This document shows positions 1 through 9,014 of a stretch of 64,000 nt of DNA, one piece after another. The notes under the pieces were generated by a model. The model was not told where the DNA came from. It was given only the letters and a program-made list of their open reading frames with translations, and did no database searches. The stretch comes from a bacterium 1XD21-70. GTDB lineage: Bacteria > Bacillota > Clostridia > Lachnospirales > Lachnospiraceae. The translations under genes and the position numbers were made by a program. Position 1 is the stretch's first letter. Each line of letters starts with the position of its first letter. Where the stretch lies: NCBI GenBank assembly GCA_003669055.1, contig RAYB01000002.1, positions 186,001-250,000 on the forward strand, in the 5' to 3' direction.

Positions 1-573
1 CTCTTTTTTCCGGCAGGCATATGCCTTTACCTGGTCCAGCCCCAGGTCCGGCACATACAGGTATCTGCCGTCCGGGGAAAAGATAGCGCTGTGGGCATGG
101 GGACCCTTCTGGCGGATCGGGTGCACGCTACTCCCCTCATGCTGGAACACCTTCCTTCTGCCGGTCATTGCCCCGTTTTCCCCCAATTCAAAAATGCTGA
201 GCGCCCCGGAAGCAAAATTCGCAATTGCTAAGAAACTGCCATCCGGCGACAGGATGATATGGCACGGGTCTCCTCCCCCTGTATTGTAGGTAGATTCCGC
301 CTTCATGTTCCCTTCCTCATCATAAGAGACCTCCGTGACCCCGCCCCCAAACCGGCCTAAGTATTCCTTTCTCTCATTTACTGCATAGATCCGTTTCCTC
401 TTTTCGTCAATACATACAAAGGAAGGGTTGCACATCTTTAGTTCCTTCCATTTCCGAATCTCCCCGTCCTCAAACACACACAGGGAAATACCCTTCCCTT
501 TTCCCCGGAACACCTCACCTGTCCCAAAAAGGATAGGCTCGGTATATGTTCCGATGCACAGATATTGTTTCAT
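1..573 (-). CDS. Lactonase, 7-bladed beta-propeller family (3' part beyond window)
   Basis: Reading the reverse strand from the ATG at 573 gives an open frame that starts MKQYLCIGTYTEP and runs off the window edge. The start and later pieces such as GGGDPCHIILSPDG and GPHAHSAIFSPDG are typical of the 6-phosphogluconolactonase/lactonase (Pgl, YbhE) propeller family, which hydrolyses sugar lactones in the cytoplasm. Only 191 codons are visible; the family is usually about 340 residues. It is the last visible gene of the minus-strand sugar operon, after two dehydrogenases. That order suggests it opens a lactone made by one of them; this is inference. The real substrate is unknown. Confidence 0.85.
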   Translation of the reverse strand, partial: MKQYLCIGTYTEPILFGTGEVFRGKGKGISLCVFEDGEIRKWKELKMCNPSFVCIDEKRKRIYAVNERKEYLGRFGGGVTEVSYDEEGNMKAESTYNTGGGDPCHIILSPDGSFLAIANFASGALSIFELGENGAMTGRRKVFQHEGSSVHPIRQKGPHAHSAIFSPDGRYLYVPDLGLDQVKAYACRKKE

Positions 574-619
574 GTTTTCCACTCTTATCTTCCTTTTCTC
601 TATGGCTTCATGGATCCTC

Positions 620-1564
620 TCACTCCGAATCCAGCTTGGCAGTTGCCTTCACCGCCTCGATAATGAACCTGTCCCTCTTTTCCATGTCCTTTTCTATGCT
701 GCGCTCCTTCCAGTCATAAAAGCCCCTGCCCGTCTTTGCCCCCAGGTTTCCTTCTGACACCAGCTTCTTGAGATAGCTGTTGGCTGACTGGTCTTTGCTA
801 ATGCTTGGCAACACCGTCTCCTGGACCGAAAGCCCCAATTCTAAGCCAATGGCATCCAGATGCTTTAAAGGACCCCACTCCGGGAAACGCATCGCCATAC
901 CGCAGCTGATGGCTGTGTCCACATCCTCCGCGCTGGCCAGGCCTGAAGCCACAATGTCAATGGACTCCCGTATCATGGCCTGGAATATCCGGTTGGCCAG
1001 CTGTCCCGGCAAATCTCTTTTCACCAGCACCGGCGCCTTTTTCCATGTTTTCAATTCATCCCTCACCCGGATGGCCACCTCCTCATCCGTCCTGTCCCCC
1101 ATGACCACTTCCACTAAAGGCACCAGGTGGGCCGGCAGCCAGAAATGTGTGGTAAGCGTGCGTTCCGGATGGGCACACCTGCTGCTGATATCCGTAATAC
1201 GCAAACCGCTGGTATTGCTGCAGACCGGCACCTCCCCGGGCAGCAGCCCGTCTAACCTGGCAAACATCTCCTGCTTTACTTCCATATTTTCCACAATCGC
1301 CTCAATCACCAGGGACGCCCGCCCGCAGGCCTCCTTTAGATTGTCGCTGCATTCCATAAGGCCGGCTGCCCGGAGCGCCTCCTCTTGTGTATTCAGCCCG
1401 TGATCTGCCCGCAGGCGGATGCAGTCCATAGCCCTCTGCCTCCCCTGTGCTGCCCGTTCCCGGTCCACGTCCAGCAGGATCACCTTCCGCCCTGCCAGCG
1501 CTGCCATGGCTCCGATGCCGCTCCCCATCATGCCGCTTCCCACAACCAAAACCGAATCTCTCAT
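620..1564 (-). CDS. 3-hydroxyacyl-CoA dehydrogenase family NAD(P)-dependent oxidoreductase
   Basis: A protein of about 314 residues with an N-terminal Rossmann motif GSGMMGSGIG and the 3HCDH C-terminal ending GAKTGRGFYDW. The family includes 3-hydroxybutyryl-CoA dehydrogenases and L-gulonate 3-dehydrogenases, which oxidise a 3-hydroxy acid or its CoA ester with NAD. The start at 1564 is chosen because GAGAGGAGG lies just upstream; an earlier in-frame ATG at 1594 has no such site. It lies in a sugar-uptake operon between an alcohol dehydrogenase and a lactonase, so a sugar-acid substrate of the gulonate type is more likely than a fatty acyl-CoA. That is inference from context; the family call is firm. 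Confidence 0.85.
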   Translation of the reverse strand: MRDSVLVVGSGMMGSGIGAMAALAGRKVILLDVDRERAAQGRQRAMDCIRLRADHGLNTQEEALRAAGLMECSDNLKEACGRASLVIEAIVENMEVKQEMFARLDGLLPGEVPVCSNTSGLRITDISSRCAHPERTLTTHFWLPAHLVPLVEVVMGDRTDEEVAIRVRDELKTWKKAPVLVKRDLPGQLANRIFQAMIRESIDIVASGLASAEDVDTAISCGMAMRFPEWGPLKHLDAIGLELGLSVQETVLPSISKDQSANSYLKKLVSEGNLGAKTGRGFYDWKERSIEKDMEKRDRFIIEAVKATAKLDSE

Positions 1565-1610
1565 TTGTCCTCCTCTCTTATCTAACACCGGCAAGCCTCC
1601 CGGCCTGCCC

Positions 1611-2639
1611 TTACCCTCTCTGCCCCATCATCAGTACCACCCGCCCCTTTGCCGTGCCGTCCCTAAGCATCTGCAGGCCCTCATTGATCTCCTCAAAGGG
1701 AATGGTCTTATACACATAGGGAACCACCTTTTTTTGTTCCACCAAACGGATCACCTCTGCAAGGTCCTGCCTGGTCATCCCCCGCATGCCGATGATCTCC
1801 TTTTCGTATTTCATCACATCCTGAAAATCCGCTTCAAAATACGGGTCATTATACCCGGTGACGATCACCTTGCCCCCAGGGCATGTAACGTTTAAGGCCT
1901 CACGGATACTGCTTTTGATCCCGATATTATCAATAACCACATCACAAAGCCCGCCTCCCGTCAGCCTTTCGATCTCCTCCTGCAGATTCTTTTCCCGGGT
2001 ATTGATGACCCCATCCGCCCCCATTTCCAGGGAAATCCGGTTCTTCTCCTCCTGGCGGCTGGTAGCGTACACCTCTGCGCCGAATACCTTGGCCAGCTGA
2101 ATGGCATTCATCCCCAGGCCTCCCGTGCCCAGGATCAGCACCCGGTCCCCGGGCTTTACCTTTGCCTGGTTTTTGATGGCATTGTACATGCATCCCACGG
2201 CATCCGGAAAGCCCGTAACCTGTTCAAAAGGAATCCAGTCCGCAACCAAAAATGCATTCTCTGCCGGTATCACGCAATACTCTTCATGGGAGCCGTCCCG
2301 CTCAAAACCGATCCGCACCAGCGAGGTGCACAGATTGGTGCGCCCCGTCCTGCAATAACGGCACTGATGGCAGATCAGATCAATCGCCGCCGTCACATGG
2401 TCCCCGGCTTTTACATTGGTAACCCCCGCCCCTGCCTCTGCCACAATACCGGCCATTTCATGCCCTGGCGTATAGGGCAGCCTTACGGTGTTTATCTTTC
2501 CGTCCTGGATATGGATATCGGAAACACACAGCCCGCTGGCCATAACCTTTACCAGGACTTCTCCCGCCCCCGGCACCGGCACCGGTTTTTCTTCGATTGC
2601 CAACGGCTTTCCAAATTCCTTTAGCACTGCTGCTTTCAT
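1611..2639 (-). CDS. Zinc-dependent alcohol dehydrogenase (MDR superfamily)
   Basis: 342 residues. The N-terminal GroES-like domain carries the catalytic zinc ligands Cys (GLCVSD, near residue 38) and GHE (near 60). The structural zinc lobe is CHQCRYCRTGRTNLC, and the NAD(P)-binding motif GTGGLG lies near residue 172. Medium-chain dehydrogenases of this type interconvert alcohols or sugar alcohols with ketones or aldehydes. It is the second MDR enzyme of the operon and is only distantly related to its neighbour, so two oxidation steps or two substrates are likely. It could equally be a plain secondary alcohol dehydrogenase; the sequence alone does not fix the substrate. Confidence 0.88.
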   Translation of the reverse strand: MKAAVLKEFGKPLAIEEKPVPVPGAGEVLVKVMASGLCVSDIHIQDGKINTVRLPYTPGHEMAGIVAEAGAGVTNVKAGDHVTAAIDLICHQCRYCRTGRTNLCTSLVRIGFERDGSHEEYCVIPAENAFLVADWIPFEQVTGFPDAVGCMYNAIKNQAKVKPGDRVLILGTGGLGMNAIQLAKVFGAEVYATSRQEEKNRISLEMGADGVINTREKNLQEEIERLTGGGLCDVVIDNIGIKSSIREALNVTCPGGKVIVTGYNDPYFEADFQDVMKYEKEIIGMRGMTRQDLAEVIRLVEQKKVVPYVYKTIPFEEINEGLQMLRDGTAKGRVVLMMGQRG

Positions 2640-2708
2640 GGCTTTCCCCTCTTCCCTTTCTCCTGGTATGCCGCCCCTTTGTCCCGGGAACGCGCTCTTT
2701 GCTCCTTC

Positions 2709-3803
2709 CTACGGATGGATCACTACTTTGATGGAACCTTCCTTCTTATGCTCAAAGATATCCACTGCCTTTTCATATTCCTCCAGGGGGAAGCGGTGGG
2801 TAATCAGTTTTTCCCCCTGAATTGCACCTGTGGAAAAGAAATGCAGCACCTGGGCCGACACGTTGGGATTCGCCTTGGAACCCACCAGGCGGATCTCATT
2901 AAAATTCACCGTATTGGCCGGAATCATTACCTCCGAATCATGGTAGGTGGCGATGATTGCCACCGCGCCGGTCTTCTTCACCAGCTGGCATGCCTTCATG
3001 GGGGAATCCTTGGCTCCAGAGCACTCCATCACCTCATCGGCGCCCACCCCGCCGGTCAGTTCCAGCACCTTACGGACCGGATCCTCCTTTTCAAAGTCGA
3101 TGCACACATCCGCCCCCAGTTCCCTGGCCTTCTCCAGCTTCGCGCCGCGGCCGACCATAATTACCCGGCCGGAACCCAAGGCTTTGCACTCCATCATGGC
3201 GCACAGCCCGATGGCGCCGGGGCCGAACACCACGCAGGTGCCTCCGGGCGTGACTCCGGCCAGTTCCACGCCGTGGAAGGCCACGCCTGCACAATCACAC
3301 ATCGAAGCCACATCATAGCTGACATTGTCCGGGATCTTATGTAAACCGCTGGTTTTGTACACATTATACTCTGCATTCGCCCCCTGCCAGTAAAAACCAT
3401 AGTGGCGATGCCCCAGGTCCAGCCCGCCGTCATGGCCGTCCTTTCCGTAATTGAGGCATACCGTATAATGCCCCCGCTTGCAGTTTTCGCATTTTCCGCA
3501 GCCCACATGGGCCTCCCCGGCCACCCGGTCCCCCGGCACAAAATCCCTGACCCCTTCTCCCACTGCCACGACCTGCCCCGCCCATTCATGCCCCATGATA
3601 AAGGGATAATAAGGAGGCCAATTGGCAAACCGGTAACCCCCGTGGATCATTTTCGGGTCCGACCCGCAGATCGCTACGGATTTAATACGGCACAGCACCT
3701 CCCCCGGCCCCGGTTCCGGCACCGGCACTGTGGCCAGTTCCAGATGGTCATAAGCAGCCAGCGTCATGGCTTTCATTGTTTTCGGTATTTCAAACTCCTG
3801 CAT
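2709..3803 (-). CDS. Zinc-dependent polyol/threonine-type dehydrogenase (MDR superfamily)
   Basis: About 364 residues with catalytic zinc ligands in AICGSD and GHEW, a structural zinc cluster CGKCENCKRGHYTVC, and a dinucleotide motif GPGAIG. The HRHYGFYWQG stretch after the zinc lobe resembles enzymes described as erythritol or threitol dehydrogenases, but I recall this from family knowledge and did not test it. Candidate starts are ATG 3803 and ATG 3815. At 3815 the AAAGGA abuts the ATG, so 3803 fits better. It directly follows the mgl-like permease gene, which suggests it acts on the imported carbohydrate. Confidence 0.85.
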   Translation of the reverse strand: MQEFEIPKTMKAMTLAAYDHLELATVPVPEPGPGEVLCRIKSVAICGSDPKMIHGGYRFANWPPYYPFIMGHEWAGQVVAVGEGVRDFVPGDRVAGEAHVGCGKCENCKRGHYTVCLNYGKDGHDGGLDLGHRHYGFYWQGANAEYNVYKTSGLHKIPDNVSYDVASMCDCAGVAFHGVELAGVTPGGTCVVFGPGAIGLCAMMECKALGSGRVIMVGRGAKLEKARELGADVCIDFEKEDPVRKVLELTGGVGADEVMECSGAKDSPMKACQLVKKTGAVAIIATYHDSEVMIPANTVNFNEIRLVGSKANPNVSAQVLHFFSTGAIQGEKLITHRFPLEEYEKAVDIFEHKKEGSIKVVIHP

Positions 3804-3896
3804 ATTGTTCACCATTCCTTTTCTTTCTAAAAAATTAAACGGATTATAAGAATCCCTTCCAGCTTTGCCTTCCACACAAACAGTTCTGTACTATGG

Positions 3897-4928
3897 TCAA
3901 TCTGCCTTCCTCATGGTCTTGCGGTTGTCCAGCACCACTGCCACCACAATGATCAGGCCCTTCACCACATACTGCAGGTCCGGGCTTACCCCCACATAGA
4001 TGAGCCCATAGGAAATGATCTGGAAAATGATCACCCCGATCACCACCCCGGGAAGGGTTCCCGTCCCTCCCTTCATGGAGACTCCCCCCACCACGCAGGC
4101 AGCTATGGCATCCATGGCGTAATCCGCTCCCATGGTACTGTTGGCCGACCCGGTTCGCCCTGCCTCCAGCACGCCGCCGAAGGCATATAAAACACCGGCA
4201 ATGATATAAATGAGGATCATGGTCTTCTTCACATTCACGCCGCAGACCTTGGCTGCCTCCTTGTTGCCCCCGATGGCAAACATATTCTTGCCCAGGGTGG
4301 TGCGGTTCCACACAATCCACATCAGAGCCACCACAATCAGCGCGTAAAACATCAGGTAACTTAAGCTGAGGCCGCCGATCTTTACGGTCCCTTGGCAGAA
4401 CCGGGAATAAAATTTATCAAACCCGGACAGCGGGTTGGAGTTGCACACCTGGTTAAAATACTGGAGGCATGCGCCATAAGAGATCAGCTGGATTCCCAAG
4501 GATGCGATAAAAGGGGCAACCCCCCAGTGTGCCACAATAAACCCGTGAATGCCGGAGATAAGAGCCAGAAGCACTGCCACCAGAAGAATCGGCAGGATCA
4601 GCGGCAAGGCAGGCACCTGCTCCGGGGTGAACACCCTCTGGGAGTAATCCACTGCCTGCAAAAGGGACGCTGCCACCACAGCCGCCAGGCCGACCTCGCG
4701 CCCCAGGGCCAGATCCGTACCGCCCAGCACAATAATCCCTGCAACACCGCAGGCATAGATAATCTTGGTGGCAGACTGGGTCAGAATCGTGGTGAAATTG
4801 CTCAGCCGAACAAAAGATGGCTCCATCACAATAATCGCCAACAGCATAACGCCGATAATCACATAAAGAGCGTTATCATAAAACAAATCTATCATTTTAT
4901 CTCTTGATTTTGTATTCTCTCTTGCCAT
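3897..4928 (-). CDS. mglC: Sugar ABC transporter permease, MglC/RbsC family
   Basis: A very hydrophobic protein of about 343 residues with around eight to ten membrane segments. It has the family signatures GGTDLALGREVGL and AIAACVVGGVSMKGGTGTLPG near the C-terminus. It forms the membrane channel of a high-affinity monosaccharide importer of the galactose/methyl-galactoside class. Start 4928 has GGGAG at a normal distance; the upstream ATG at 4934 sits too close to it. It overlaps the end of the ATPase gene, so the two are translationally coupled. The gene symbol reflects family resemblance; the true substrate could be another sugar or polyol. Confidence 0.88.
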   Translation of the reverse strand: MARENTKSRDKMIDLFYDNALYVIIGVMLLAIIVMEPSFVRLSNFTTILTQSATKIIYACGVAGIIVLGGTDLALGREVGLAAVVAASLLQAVDYSQRVFTPEQVPALPLILPILLVAVLLALISGIHGFIVAHWGVAPFIASLGIQLISYGACLQYFNQVCNSNPLSGFDKFYSRFCQGTVKIGGLSLSYLMFYALIVVALMWIVWNRTTLGKNMFAIGGNKEAAKVCGVNVKKTMILIYIIAGVLYAFGGVLEAGRTGSANSTMGADYAMDAIAACVVGGVSMKGGTGTLPGVVIGVIIFQIISYGLIYVGVSPDLQYVVKGLIIVVAVVLDNRKTMRKAD

Positions 4929-4944
4929 ATCCATTCTCCCTGAA

Positions 4945-6462
4945 CTACACAAATTTCGTCGCATCACGCATGATATTTTCCTGAGTGGCAAGTTCCGGCG
5001 CTTCCCGCAGATTGTATTCTCCGGAAATGTACCCGCCGCTCATCACCAGTATCCGGTCACAGATGCCCAGAAGTTCCGGCATTTCCGAGGAACATACAAT
5101 GATTCCCTTCTTTTTTGACGCCAGGTTGAAAATCAGCTGGTAAATCTCATATTTTGCGCCCACATCAATCCCCCTGGTAGGATCATCCATCAGAAAAATA
5201 TCCGGATCATTTAAAAGCCATCTCCCGATGATAACCTTCTGCTGGTTTCCGCCGGACAGATGCCGGATTTTGGTTTTGGTATCCGGTGTTTTGGTTCGTA
5301 TGGCATCAATCATCTTCTTGGTATTCTCTTCCATTTTGGGAATCTGCAGCCAGCCGACCCGGTTGGTATAGCCCTTAATATTGGCAATCACCGTGTTGAA
5401 GGTAATGCTCAGGTCCGGAAATATCCCGTTGAACCGGCGTTCCTCCGTGCACAAGGCAAAACCATTGCGGATCGCCTCCTCCGTGCTCCGGTTGCGGAGA
5501 GTTTTCCCGCGCAATACCAGTTCGCCCCTCCCCCTCCTCCTGGCACCGAATATGGTCTCCAAAAGTTCGGTCCTCCCGGCTCCCAAAAGGCCGGCAATCC
5601 CCAGGACCTCCCCTTCCCTCAGCTGAAAGCTGATATCGTGCAGATGGTTCTTGGCATCCTCAAAATGTCTGATCTCCAGGATCGGAGCCCCCGGCTCCCA
5701 GTCCTTTGAAGGAAAACGGTCCGTCAGCTCCCGGCCCACCATCCTTTTGATGACCAAATCCATATCCATGTCCGAGGCTCTGTCCGTGCTGACCAACTCC
5801 CCGTCCCGCATTACGGTGATATCATCAGCCACCCGGAAGATCTCTTCCATCTTGTGGGAGATATAGATGATCCCCTTCCCCTGGGCCTTCAGCCCTTCGA
5901 TGATCTTCATCAGGATGTCCACCTCTTTTTCCGTCAGGGAGGACGTCGGCTCATCGAGAGTAATGATATCACAGTTATAAGAAACTGCCTTGGCGATATC
6001 CACCATCTGGCGCTTGGAAACGGTCAGGTTTGACAAGCGTTCTCTCGGGTCAATGGACACATCGTCCCCCAGGCTTGCCAGAACCCGTTTGGTATCCTCA
6101 ATCATCCTCCTGGTATCCACCAGGCCTCCCTTCAGCGGAAACCGGCCCAGCCAGACGTTTTCCATCACATTCCTGTCCCGCACCTGTTCCAGTTCCTGAT
6201 GGACCATGGAAATCCCGTTCATCAGCGCCTCATGGGGGGATTTAAAATCCACCTTTTGGCCCTTCAGCCAGATCTCCCCGCCGTCCTTACGGTAAATCCC
6301 GAAAAGGCATTTCATCAGCGTAGATTTTCCCGCCCCGTTTTCTCCCATCAGGGCATGGACCGTTCCCGGGCGCACGCAAAAGTCAACCCCCTTCAATGCC
6401 TTCACCCCGGAAAACTCTTTCGTGATTCCATGCATCTCCAGAAGATAGTTCTGTTTTTCCAT
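4945..6462 (-). CDS. mglA: Sugar ABC transporter ATP-binding protein, MglA/RbsA family
   Basis: About 505 residues with two ATPase domains in tandem, as usual for carbohydrate importers of the CUT2 class. Domain 1 has Walker A GENGAGKST and Walker B DIITLDEPTSS. Its signature region NLTVSKRQ is degenerate, which is normal for this family. Domain 2 has the signature LSGGNQQK and Walker B IFLMDDPTRGIDVG. Start 6462 has GGGG eight bases upstream; 6468 is the alternative. It powers uptake together with the adjacent permease and binding protein. Confidence 0.9.
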   Translation of the reverse strand: MEKQNYLLEMHGITKEFSGVKALKGVDFCVRPGTVHALMGENGAGKSTLMKCLFGIYRKDGGEIWLKGQKVDFKSPHEALMNGISMVHQELEQVRDRNVMENVWLGRFPLKGGLVDTRRMIEDTKRVLASLGDDVSIDPRERLSNLTVSKRQMVDIAKAVSYNCDIITLDEPTSSLTEKEVDILMKIIEGLKAQGKGIIYISHKMEEIFRVADDITVMRDGELVSTDRASDMDMDLVIKRMVGRELTDRFPSKDWEPGAPILEIRHFEDAKNHLHDISFQLREGEVLGIAGLLGAGRTELLETIFGARRRGRGELVLRGKTLRNRSTEEAIRNGFALCTEERRFNGIFPDLSITFNTVIANIKGYTNRVGWLQIPKMEENTKKMIDAIRTKTPDTKTKIRHLSGGNQQKVIIGRWLLNDPDIFLMDDPTRGIDVGAKYEIYQLIFNLASKKKGIIVCSSEMPELLGICDRILVMSGGYISGEYNLREAPELATQENIMRDATKFV

Positions 6463-6484
6463 TTTCATTTCCCCTTTAATTTAA

Positions 6485-6508
6485 GGCGCCCTTGTATCCA
6501 AAGGCGCC
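6485..6508 (-). promoter_or_regulatory. Intercistronic stem-loop between mglB and mglA
   Basis: On the minus strand GGCGCCTT and AAGG(G)CGCC form a GC-rich stem with a short loop and no following T-tract. Such stems after a binding-protein gene usually protect the upstream mRNA, so that more binding protein than ATPase is made. The structure is visible; the role is inferred. Confidence 0.5.
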
Positions 6509-6558
6509 CGGCGGTTTCTTTGGAGCAATCCTCAAATCGCCAACCCTGGGACTGCCCT

Positions 6559-7743
6559 TTAATTTGTCATACACTTACTGAAGTCATCCTTCGCCGTATC
6601 CAGGTTGTCCTTACGGATCGGAATATCACTGATTCTGACATCCTTGCCGAATTCACCCCACTCCAGGTCCGTCCCCTCCAAGGGATCCTTTCCGGCACAG
6701 ATATTGCGGGACATATCAATGATGGCTACCGCCTCCCTGTAAGGAGAGGTCAGCACGGTCCCTGCCATATGGCCACTCTCCACCATCTCCCACACATCCG
6801 GTATGCCGTTGATTCCGTACACAGCCGGTCCGTCCTGCCCGTCAAAAGCACCTGCTGTCTTTAAGGACTCAATCGCCCCCATTGCCATGGTATCATTGTT
6901 GCACAGGACCGCCTCGATCTGATCGCCGTATTTGACATTCCAGGTATCCATGACATCCTTGCCCTTATCTGAGGACCAGTTGCCGTCCTGGATGTCCAGC
7001 TGCTCGTTTTTCAAGGTTCCGTCTTTGTTCCACTGATCCATCAGCGTATGGATGGCCTCTGTACGGTATATGGCATTCTGCTGCGCCACATTGCCCTGAA
7101 GCAGCACATATTGGAGAACGCCGTCGCCATTCTTGTCAAATCTTGCCGGATCCGCCTTCCAGTCCTCATACAGCATCTCTGCCTGCACCTTGCCTGGATC
7201 CGACCAGTCCAGCCCCACATAATAAGACTGCTCATACTCATCTAAGACACCGCCTACCAGGTCCGGGGCACGGTCTGCAAAGATAACCGGCACGTTATTG
7301 TCCCTGCACAGATTGTTGATTGTGGTTCCTGCACCGGAATCCACCGGATTGACCACAATCAGGTCATACTCCCCTTTTGCCAGGGCCGTGGTAATGGCAT
7401 CCGTCTGAGTGGACTGGTCGCTCTTCCCATCAAAAGAATCCACCACCACATTCCTCTCCCCTCCGTAGGACTCCAGGCCCTTCCGGATGTAGGTAGTAAA
7501 AGTATTGGAATTCTCAAACATAAAAAATGCAATCTTTAACGGCTCCTCCTGGCCCGCATCCCCGGCCTGCCCGCCATCCGCCGGTGTGTCATCGGACTTT
7601 TCTTTAGACGGCTCCTGCGCCGCACCGGCCTCTGCAGACGATGCCGGTGCACCGACACCCTCCGAAGCCGTGCCGGAAGAGGAACACGCCGCAAGGCTTA
7701 TAACCATGGCAGATACCATAACTACACTGAATAATCTTCTCAT
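6559..7743 (-). CDS. mglB: Sugar ABC transporter substrate-binding lipoprotein, MglB-like
   Basis: 394 residues. The N-terminus is a lipoprotein signal peptide with lipobox LAAC, followed by a low-complexity Ser/Ala/Gly/Asp linker to about residue 65. A periplasmic-binding-protein type I fold follows (PLKIAFFMFENSNTFTTYI; DLIVVNPVDSG; AVLCNNDTMAMGA). The DKNGDGVLQY segment resembles the calcium loop of galactose-binding MglB proteins. It is anchored on the outer face of the cell membrane and delivers sugar to the MglC/MglA complex. AGGGG precedes the ATG. Galactose or glucose is the default guess, but the neighbouring dehydrogenases may point to another sugar. Confidence 0.9.
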   Translation of the reverse strand: MRRLFSVVMVSAMVISLAACSSSGTASEGVGAPASSAEAGAAQEPSKEKSDDTPADGGQAGDAGQEEPLKIAFFMFENSNTFTTYIRKGLESYGGERNVVVDSFDGKSDQSTQTDAITTALAKGEYDLIVVNPVDSGAGTTINNLCRDNNVPVIFADRAPDLVGGVLDEYEQSYYVGLDWSDPGKVQAEMLYEDWKADPARFDKNGDGVLQYVLLQGNVAQQNAIYRTEAIHTLMDQWNKDGTLKNEQLDIQDGNWSSDKGKDVMDTWNVKYGDQIEAVLCNNDTMAMGAIESLKTAGAFDGQDGPAVYGINGIPDVWEMVESGHMAGTVLTSPYREAVAIIDMSRNICAGKDPLEGTDLEWGEFGKDVRISDIPIRKDNLDTAKDDFSKCMTN

Positions 7744-7802
7744 AATAATATCCCCTGTCTTATCATTTTTTCATGTTCTGCTGACGCAGCCTGTTCCTGC
7801 AG

Positions 7803-8519
7803 TCAGTTCGTTAACGGCTCACATCTGTCGCAGTTCCCACCTGCGGCCACATATTTCTTTACCCGCTCAGTAATCAGCGCCATATGGCGCTCCATAAGAT
7901 ATGCCGCCTCATCGGACTTCCCTTCGGCAATGCACCGGAACACCATATCATGGTAGAAAAGGCTGTCTATCGTCTCCCCTTGAGCCACCAGGAAGTTCTT
8001 CATTTCTGACAGAATCATTACCCAAATAATCTCCGTAATCTTCTCTAGCATCTTATTGCCCGACGCTTTGGCAATACAAGTATGGAACTCTGTATCCGCG
8101 CTGGCAAATGCCACCACATCCTCATTCAATTCCCTGCAGCGGTTCAAAAGCCCCCTCAGCTGTTCAATATCCTCTGGCGTGGCCTCCTTGGCCGCCTGTC
8201 TCGCCGCCTCAACTTCAATCCCCTTTCTGAAACGCATCATCTCCAGCAGGCTTACATTGTGGGTCAGAAGTGCGGGAATAAAAAAGTTCAGGTAAACGTC
8301 ACTGTCCACCGCTTTCACATAAGTGCCCCCGCCCTTCCTGGTTTCGGTAAAGCCCAGGGCGGCAAGCTTATTCAGCGCTGCCCGCAAAGTATTCCTGCTG
8401 ACCTCAAACTCCTCGCACAATACCATTTCCGAGGGAAGCCTGTCCCCTGGCCGGTATTCCTTCTTAATAATCATATCCAGCAGACGGTTATAGGTCTGCT
8501 CTACCAATGAAGCTGCCAT
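7803..8519 (-). CDS. FadR-subfamily GntR transcriptional regulator (FCD domain)
   Basis: About 238 residues. A winged helix-turn-helix lies at the N-terminus (PGDRLPSEMVLCEEFEVSRNTLRAAL), followed by an all-helical FCD ligand-binding domain with metal-site residues in DTEFHTCIAKASGN and YHDMVF. FadR-type regulators respond to organic or sugar acids. The start at 8519 follows GGAGG at eight bases. It is the first gene of the operon and sits behind a region with repeated TTGTTCTACAA palindromes, so it probably represses itself, the transport/oxidation genes and the divergent Dabb gene. Ligand unknown. Confidence 0.88.
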   Translation of the reverse strand: MAASLVEQTYNRLLDMIIKKEYRPGDRLPSEMVLCEEFEVSRNTLRAALNKLAALGFTETRKGGGTYVKAVDSDVYLNFFIPALLTHNVSLLEMMRFRKGIEVEAARQAAKEATPEDIEQLRGLLNRCRELNEDVVAFASADTEFHTCIAKASGNKMLEKITEIIWVMILSEMKNFLVAQGETIDSLFYHDMVFRCIAEGKSDEAAYLMERHMALITERVKKYVAAGGNCDRCEPLTN

Positions 8520-8752
8520 TTCCAATCCTCCGTATCCATCAAATCTATGTATTCCCATCCCGCCACCATATTATAGGGCGCAAAACCGGCTTCCTATAAC
8601 CGGATTTAAGGCGCCAAACCCTGCGCCTTTTACCAAAATTTGCTCCGCAAATCCTGATAAACTATATTGTAGCACACTTCTCCCCTTTCCTACATGATTT
8701 TGATTCAATTTTACCGGAAGATACTTGTAGCGCATCTTTTTGTTTTTCAAAG

Positions 8753-8763
8753 TTGTTCTACAA
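8753..8763. promoter_or_regulatory. Operator candidate 1 (TTGTTCTACAA), likely GntR site
   Basis: The 11-bp palindrome TTGT-nnn-ACAA lies just downstream of the minus-strand -10 box, at the expected transcription start, where a bound repressor would block RNA polymerase. The same sequence returns at 8981-8991 and a one-base variant (core TGTAGAACA) at 8941-8949. Assignment to the adjacent GntR protein is inference. Confidence 0.55.
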
Positions 8764-8768
8764 GTTTT

Positions 8769-8796
8769 ATTATAGCCAATTTTTCTAACTTGTCAA
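8769..8796 (-). promoter_or_regulatory. Sigma-A type promoter of the gntR-mgl operon
   Basis: On the minus strand TTGACA (8791-8796) is separated by 16 bases from TATAAT (8769-8774), both perfect consensus boxes. The predicted start gives an untranslated leader of roughly 240 bases before gntR. The rest of that leader (8520-8750) contains GC-rich inverted segments (CCGG and GGCGCC) but no gene. Confidence 0.7.
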
Positions 8797-8896
8797 TATC
8801 CTTTCCTGGTTTTTTCCTGATTTTTTGACGTATTTGTTATTTTTTCTTGTATTTTCTTTTGTCTTTTCACCATTTTATTTATTTTTTTCTACTGTC

Positions 8897-8925
8897 TTGA
8901 CTTTTCCCTGGATGTTTTGTATACT
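8897..8925 (+). promoter_or_regulatory. Promoter of the Dabb-domain gene with flanking operators
   Basis: TTGACT (8897-8902), a 17-base spacer and TATACT (8920-8925) form a good plus-strand promoter. Operator-like palindromes follow at 8941-8949 (variant) and 8981-8991 (exact TTGTTCTACAA), between the promoter and the start codon at 9015. Confidence 0.65.
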
Positions 8926-9014
8926 CATTTATAACTTATATGTAGAACAACATCTTGTTTTTCTCTGGTATTATCCACTTTTGTTCTACAACTTTATTTT
9001 GAAGGAGGCTTTCT

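Noticed and set aside
2679-3344. Long plus-strand open frames inside the dehydrogenase genes
   Set aside because: They lie opposite genes with clear enzyme motifs; GC-rich third positions produce such antisense frames.
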